From positions 2,604,001-2,668,000 of the forward strand of contig JYIP02000003.1 of assembly GCA_001051155.2 (NCBI GenBank): a stretch of DNA of 64,000 nucleotides. The letters are read 5' to 3'. Below are positions 58,401-64,000 of this stretch, piece after piece. The stretch comes from Chrysoporthe austroafricana. Taxonomy: Eukaryota > Ascomycota > Sordariomycetes > Diaporthales > Cryphonectriaceae. The notes beneath the pieces were generated by a model, which was given only the letters and a program-made list of their open reading frames with translations, was not told where the DNA came from and searched no databases. Position 1 is the first letter of the stretch. Each line of letters opens with the position of its first letter. Position numbers and translations under genes: made by a program.

Positions 58401-61400
58401 GGCTCCGTCGCCCTCCACCCTTGCAGTATTCGATGCGTCTAGAGCCCGAGGCCGAGCCCAAGCCCGTCAGCCTGGTCGTCACAACGCGTAGGCTAACCTG
58501 GATGCGAGGTGTGCACCGCATGCAACCAGCCCGCATGCCATCCTAGAAGAGGAAGGCTTCTAGAACCGCCATGTCCGAGGTGCAGGACGCTGCGCCCAAC
58601 CACGAGCTTGGGTGGCTGCATGACTCCCGAGAACCGAGGGCAGGGGTTCGTTCCCAGAGCGGCGGTGGGCGGGGACAGGAGGGAAAAAAAAAACCCCAAA
58701 AAAATCCTGACAGCATCCATCCGTACGTATACCTCACGAAGCATGCCAGCCACGGATTCACGTGGCCTCTGGGCTGAAGTGGGACAGGAACGGGCACCAT
58801 GACTTTTTCCCCTGTGGGGAGAAAAAAAGTCAGATATGACCTACCACATTCGGCCGAGAGAAGAAAACCAGTCTCCCCATCACTGGTGGATGCGGTGCCG
58901 CCACCTGACCTTTCGGGGTTGCCGGCAGCAGCGCTCCAGCGGGGGGGCAGCGAGTTGCCGGAGCCCGAGTGGTTTTGGCGATGGTGTCGAGGTCGAGGGC
59001 GTGAGGACCCGGGTGAGCTCATCGTTCCCCACCACCCAGACGACCGAGGACGCGCAGCTGAGCGATCACCAGGTGGTGCCTGACTTGCCTGTCGCGACCC
59101 ATCGCACTCGTGACACAGCCCGGGAGGCTAGCCTCCGGCATGACTGCGGCTCCGCGGCCTTTGACGTCCAGCGTCGCCCCGTCGCCCGACTCGTCAAGGG
59201 CTGCCAACCCTGTCTGGTCGAGCATTTCGAGACGCGGCGGAGTGGCGGCGCCAAGGCATCCCTCCCTCGCCGTGGCCGCGCACGAGTGTCGGTCGGTGGA
59301 GCGGATGCACACGCCTATCCCCTTTCCCCTGTGTCGGATCGCGACCCCCCAGCCTCGACAAGGACTGAGAGCCTGCATATGCATGGTGCGGATTGGGCGG
59401 CTTGGTGTCTGGGCCCGGACCTGGCTGGATGTCTGGCCCCGTCGGCGAGGCAGCGGGCAGATCTCATCATGATCTTTGCATTTGGCCCGGCGGTCTCGGC
59501 TGGGAGGTGCGGCTGGCTCAGGGAGGCGGTGTTGTGAGGCAGTGATGGATCCATCCACTGACCACACGCACGCCTCGGGCCCCGTGATACTGTGGTGTCG
59601 TGTCGCCGCGGCTGGTGCCCTGCAAGCCTCACACCAACGTCGAGATGCGCATGCCCGCGGACAGACAGACAGACTCGCGGCGGCGGCGGTGCCGAAGGTG
59701 CAGTTGCGGTGCGGGATCGAAGGGTGTGCTCGGCGGCGTGACCGTGATCCTGTCGCTACGCGTCACGGTAGAACGGAAAGCGAGGTTGACCGCTCTTCGT
59801 CGCGACCGGTGAGGGAGAGCGCTAAGACATCCCGTGGTATTCTCACAGCCGTTAGGGATGGTCGCGCAAAGCCTGCTGGCAGCATGACCAAGCCTGGATC
59901 GTGTTTTGTCTCTCGTGGAGCAATGGGTCGCTTCCGAAACATGACAGGTCCCCGTGGTAAGACCTCTGTCTGCTGTGAGATACGTGTCAGGCCTGCCTGT
60001 CCAGAGCAAGCGCCTATCCACCAGTCTATCACGTCTCATACAGAGTGTCTGGCACAAGGACAGGTCTTGGGCCTCACACATGGTCATAGCCTACGATGGA
60101 TAGATGTATTTCGCACCCGCCGGAGGCCTGTGAATCGCAGAGATGATCTATTATTGTGCTAAGCACGAGACAGCCCAGCCCACCTTCGTATAGCAAAACG
60201 CTATCAGGTTCCGGGGGTTCCGAGGAGCGTAGACAGTCGATTATGCTGCGTTCAGAGACTCGATGAGGCTGGGGTAGGTGGAATTCTATGGTATGGGTCA
60301 TGCCGTGAGCCCGGCCCCCAAGCAGCTTGCCTGGTTCGAGACTTTTGGATAAGTCGGCAGCACGGCGGAGTTGCTTGCCTGGCCGGGACGGGACAAGGCC
60401 TTCTCGCTAAGTGTACCCAACGCCTCTGGGGGCGCACCGTGCCGCCCGCGGATGGCTAACGAGAATCGAGACATGGCTAAATCAAGAGGCGTGGCCTGAT
60501 CCCTCTTTTTTTTCCCTCTCCTGGAGGGGCGCGAGGACAAAGGTGGTTGGCGATGAAGGAACCAGTCCGAGCGGGCGGAGATGGGCCAGTGTCCCATCTC
60601 GTCGGATCCCAACGAGGGACAGGAGCCTCGTGGCCTCTCAACGGCGAACATATGGACGCGCTAGGCATTGAGAGGCAGAGCGGGCCACGTCGCGTGAGCC
60701 CAAGGATGGCGTCAGTACGGGGCCAGCAAGGGCGTTGAAAGGACCCAGGGCCAGGCCTAAACCTGACTGACGAGGCCGGTATTTTTTGTGGCATCTCCCG
60801 GGGGGTATGCCCGAACTGCACAAGGGCCGCCTCTCATTCCTCTCCGAGGTGAGGATGAGCACGAGCACGGACGAGGAGCCGCGTTGCGAGCTATGGCCAT
60901 CCCCATCCGGGTGTCTGTCTGCCAGGTCACAACACCATGCTCTTAGTCGGGACGGGTGGACCTGTCAACCTCAACGGCTGGTCGTGGAGGGCGTACCACG
61001 GGAAAGGGGGAGACGGTTGCGACGCGAGGCTAAGAGGCTAATATTGATTGATTGATGGGACGGCGAGGAGGGGGGTCAGGAGATGGGCCATTCCGGAGAG
61101 GGGGAAAGTCGTTGCACATCAGCACTGGCATGACGACGTGGTGCATGAGGATGGATTGGGGTTAGCAGCAGGCGTAGTATTGGGTGGCAAATACAGAGGC
61201 TGCTGAGGTGCATGCGCGTGGCGTGCGTGGAAGAATTCGAAGGCCAGTGGAAGAATTCTAGCGGGCTTCGATGAGGCTTCTAGCGCGACAGGGGTGCTGC
61301 CTGGATGTAACCCTGTGTGGGGCCCCCCCAGACCCTTCTGGTGCCCCCAGTGCCTCCAGTGCCCCCGTCCCACTGGCTCTCGCGTGTTTTGTGTGCGTGC

Positions 61401-61450
61401 GCGCGTGTTTTTGTGGTTGTCCACTCATTTCTTTCCCCCTTCTGCCCCTT

Positions 61451-61494
61451 GTCGCCGTTGTCGTCGTCGTCGTCGTTGTCGTCGTCGTCGTCGT
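61451..61494. repeat. (GTC)n trinucleotide repeat
   Basis: GTCGTC units with two GTT/GCC changes. Confidence 0.92.
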
Positions 61495-61670
61495 GCCTCG
61501 GCTGCACAGGCGGCACGGAGACACGGTTTCATGCAGGAGTTGGCGCCTGGACGACCAAGAGCGCCATGTCAGGGTCGGGTCGAGTTGCAGTCTGGAGGGA
61601 CGTGCAGGTATCTTTTGCTAAATCCTCGCGAGCTATCCCCAGTACGGTAAGTCACGGTGTATTATTACAC

Positions 61671-61722
61671 GCCCTTTTTTTTTTTATTTTTTCTTTTTCC
61701 TCTTTTGTTTTCCTTTTTCCCC
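61671..61722. repeat. T-rich polypyrimidine tract
   Basis: CCC followed by long T runs with C interruptions, one of few AT-rich spots in this GC-rich stretch. Confidence 0.85.
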
Positions 61723-62387
61723 ACGGGCTGAGTCGGCAGGTATGGATGGACCTCGGCCGGGTGGCCTGGCAGAAGTCCATGATAGCCCGACGACTTACTC
61801 GGAAGTGTCATCGCGTCAGCCGTGACGTGGGGCCGATTACAGGCCAGGCTGGTCAGGCTCGCAGTCAGGCTCGACGGGCACATAGCCATAGCAGGCTCTT
61901 CGTGACGGTGATCGGAAGGACTCGTGCCAGGGCGGGCGCCACGGCTCATGGGATCCTCGTCGCGGTCGCGAGCTCTCGCTCGGAAGGCGGATCCTCCTCG
62001 GCCAGGGATGGATTGGATCACCTCAGGCCCCCCACTATCGACTCTGTTATCTATCTGCCGTGACAGCGCAGGCCGTCTGCATTCGTAGTGTTTTGGGTTG
62101 GCATTCCGGTTGCGGGACCTGAATGCAGCCGTGGTTGGGGCATGTCTCAGTCGCTACGTCAGGACTTGCCACCTCGTACTATGCATGCCGGCACCCCAGC
62201 ACTATTAGCACGACAGCAGGACAACACCCGAGGTGCGGCCCATGACCGACCAGCACCAGCAGCTCTCGCGTCCCAACATTTTCCGTGCACTGCCCTGGCC
62301 GGGCAGGTGACTGATCCTACCCGGGCCGGAACCGGGCGTGCCAAGGTTTTGTGAAGAGAAGGAGGGAGAAGGGGGGGGGGGTTTGGA

Positions 62388-62472
62388 GAGGGAGAGAGAG
62401 AGCGCGAGAGAGCGCGAGAGACGCCTAGAGAGAGAGAGACAGAGAGAAAGAGAGAGAGAGCGAGCGCGCGAC
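62388..62472. repeat. (GA)n / GAGCGC purine-rich repeat
   Basis: GA dinucleotide repeat with GCGA interruptions, nearly all purine on the + strand. Confidence 0.9.
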
Positions 62473-64000
62473 AGAGTTCAGGGTGACCCGCTGGGCTGGG
62501 CTGGGCTGGGCTTGGGGGGGGGCCTGCTGCTGGTGCTGGTGCTGGTGCTGCTGGGGCCTGTTCCAAGCCGGCGCCTCCGTCTCGGGCGCATTGAGCTGTA
62601 TTACCCTACTACGCGGTACCGTGGACTGCTGCCCTGGCCGCCGATCTTTTACGTGCTACGTAGTAGGGCGGCCATGATGCGGCCACATGCACTTCTTTTT
62701 CTGGGCTTGAAACTCATCCTCTGTTCCTCCAGTTAGCGCTCCCGCCTGCGCCGGGCAGCCCTGCCCTGGCGGTCCCGTCCAGCCCAGCCCGCGCAGCAGG
62801 CGACGTCTCCCGGGACAAAAAGGAAGAGCAGCTCGACGCCATCGGACCACCTGAGGCCCAGATGGTCCCTTGTCCTTATGCTGTGCCGTGCTGGGCTGCC
62901 GAGAGCCCACCCGCCCCGCCCGCCTCGCCAAGCCAGGCCAACCCAAGGCCCGACCTGGCTGTTTGCTCACCGTCCTTCTCCCGTCGTATCCATCCTCTTG
63001 TTCGTGCTCCCCCCCTACTGTCCTGTGGTGGTGGCCCGAAGGGGGATGCGCATCGTGCCCGTCTGCGCGCCGGCCGGGTCAGGCCCAGCTGAGCTAGCCG
63101 GGCAGATGCAACACCACTGTAGCAGTGACGGACGGCAAGCTGCTGCGCCGGCCAAAGCCGCAGCCACACATACCGTAACGGTCGTAGCACACACGCGCCC
63201 TCTCCCCCTCCCCTCCTCTCTCTCTGCGCCCCCTCTCGCTCGCTCTCGCCCTCGCCCTCTCCCTCCTCCTCCTCTCCCTCGCCTCTGGTCCCTCCGGTCC
63301 ACTTCTCGAACCCACTCGGGCACCCTCGGCGCTCCAATCAGGACCCGTCAGCGTACCGCAGGCCGCCTGGATCAGGGCTGCCTATGGGTGATGGTGGAGC
63401 GGGCGGTGGGGAGACGAGAACCTTGCGGGGCCCGCTTGGCTGCGCATCCCTACCTAGTACTGTGCTGTAACCCTGCGCGCTGCACGCTGCCTCTCCGGTC
63501 CCTCGCTGGACGCTGGACTGGACACAGCAGCAAGCAAGCAGGCTGGCACGGCTGGCTGATCAGCGGCCCAGCGGCCACAACCCCCCCTTGTCTCGCCCTG
63601 CCGCCCTCACCCCTGCGACTCTGTCCACCCGCCCCACTTAACCCCCTAAAGCCCCCCCAAGTGGCCCCCCGGTGACCCCCCAGCGCCCCCCTGCCGCGCG
63701 ACACCTCTCCACCAAGACACCCTGGAACAGGGGCCCCCCCGGCCCGCAGAGTCTTCCACACGCATTCCAGAAACACCCCATCCTGGCACGCCTGGCCCGT
63801 CCCATCCCTGGCCGCCCTTCTTCCCTTACCCCCCCACGTCCTCCATTGCTCACTGCCCACCCACTGATCGTCCATCCTCTCTACCCGCCTTGGTCGCTCG
63901 TCCCAGATCTGATCTGACCGAGACCGCATTTTGCTGCTGCTCGACCAACTGCCGCCTATACGCTCCATCCTTTTATCCCCTTCTATTCCCTCCCTCCCAC

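Larger units (their letters stand above)
55403..64000. other. Gene-poor right end
   Basis: About 8.6 kb with no supportable gene. Up to about 57100 it is ordinary intergenic DNA with the ULP1 3' end. From about 57100 on it is GC-rich with many overlapping open frames on all strands, a known artefact of high GC. None has a domain, a repeated splice pattern or a convincing start. It holds CTG/GTC, GA and poly-pyrimidine repeats (listed). The last 300 bases are C-rich and could be the leader of a gene beyond the window. I also looked for tRNA and 5S rRNA patterns and found no complete one. Confidence 0.5.

Noticed and set aside
58836..59537. A 233-residue + frame in the right-end region
   Set aside because: No domain, start context or continuation; composition is that of unselected GC-rich DNA.

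Overview
The window is nuclear DNA from a filamentous ascomycete (Pezizomycotina, most likely Sordariomycetes). The evidence is short introns (about 49 to 184 nt) with GT-AG ends and GCTGAC/GCTAAC-type branch sites, a two-intron histone H3 gene ending in the fungal form LRGERN, fungal forms of every housekeeping protein, moderately high GC, and CT-rich leaders. There are no operons, and I recognise no tRNA, rRNA, CRISPR array or intact transposon. Exon borders below were read by hand from splice signals, reading phase and remembered family motifs, so they are strong predictions rather than confirmed transcripts.

Layout, left to right: histone H3 (+, 1577-2143); RPA190, largest subunit of RNA polymerase I (-, 3163-8408); PRP3, U4/U6 snRNP (+, 9120-10586); a three-finger C2H2 transcription factor (-, 11384-12704); a 3.9 kb gene-free gap; RAD3/XPD, TFIIH helicase (+, 16577-19378), tail-to-tail and only 56 bp from TYW4/PPM2, a three-domain wybutosine-synthesis enzyme (-, 19435-23333); ATG18, an autophagy PROPPIN (+, 24560-26202); PPS1, a dual-specificity phosphatase (-, 27005-29285); a 2.7 kb repeat-rich gap; an NRAMP metal transporter (-, 31954-33851) divergent from a CaCA-type cation exchanger (+, 35025-36224); a DDHD-domain phospholipase (+, 36695-40047); a small Arg/Ser-rich glycine-zipper protein (+, 41866-42842); a 599-residue protein of unknown function (-, 43691-45566); a 2.7 kb microsatellite-rich gap; an FAD-dependent phenol-hydroxylase-like monooxygenase (+, 48226-50435); a 2.2 kb gap; ULP1, the SUMO protease (+, 52610-55402); then about 8.6 kb to the right edge with no gene I can support.

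Most genes are core housekeeping functions: chromatin, rRNA transcription, splicing, DNA repair and transcription, tRNA modification, autophagy, SUMO processing. They do not form one pathway. Lineage-variable content is the monooxygenase, the two cation transporters, the C2H2 factor, the two unknown proteins and the long repeat-rich gaps. I did not find a clear new defence or biosynthetic system. The best leads are splice architectures in which a splicing change keeps a reading frame but removes a functional motif (TYW4, the glycine-zipper gene, the C2H2 factor), the transporter pair, and two conserved-looking proteins without known function.
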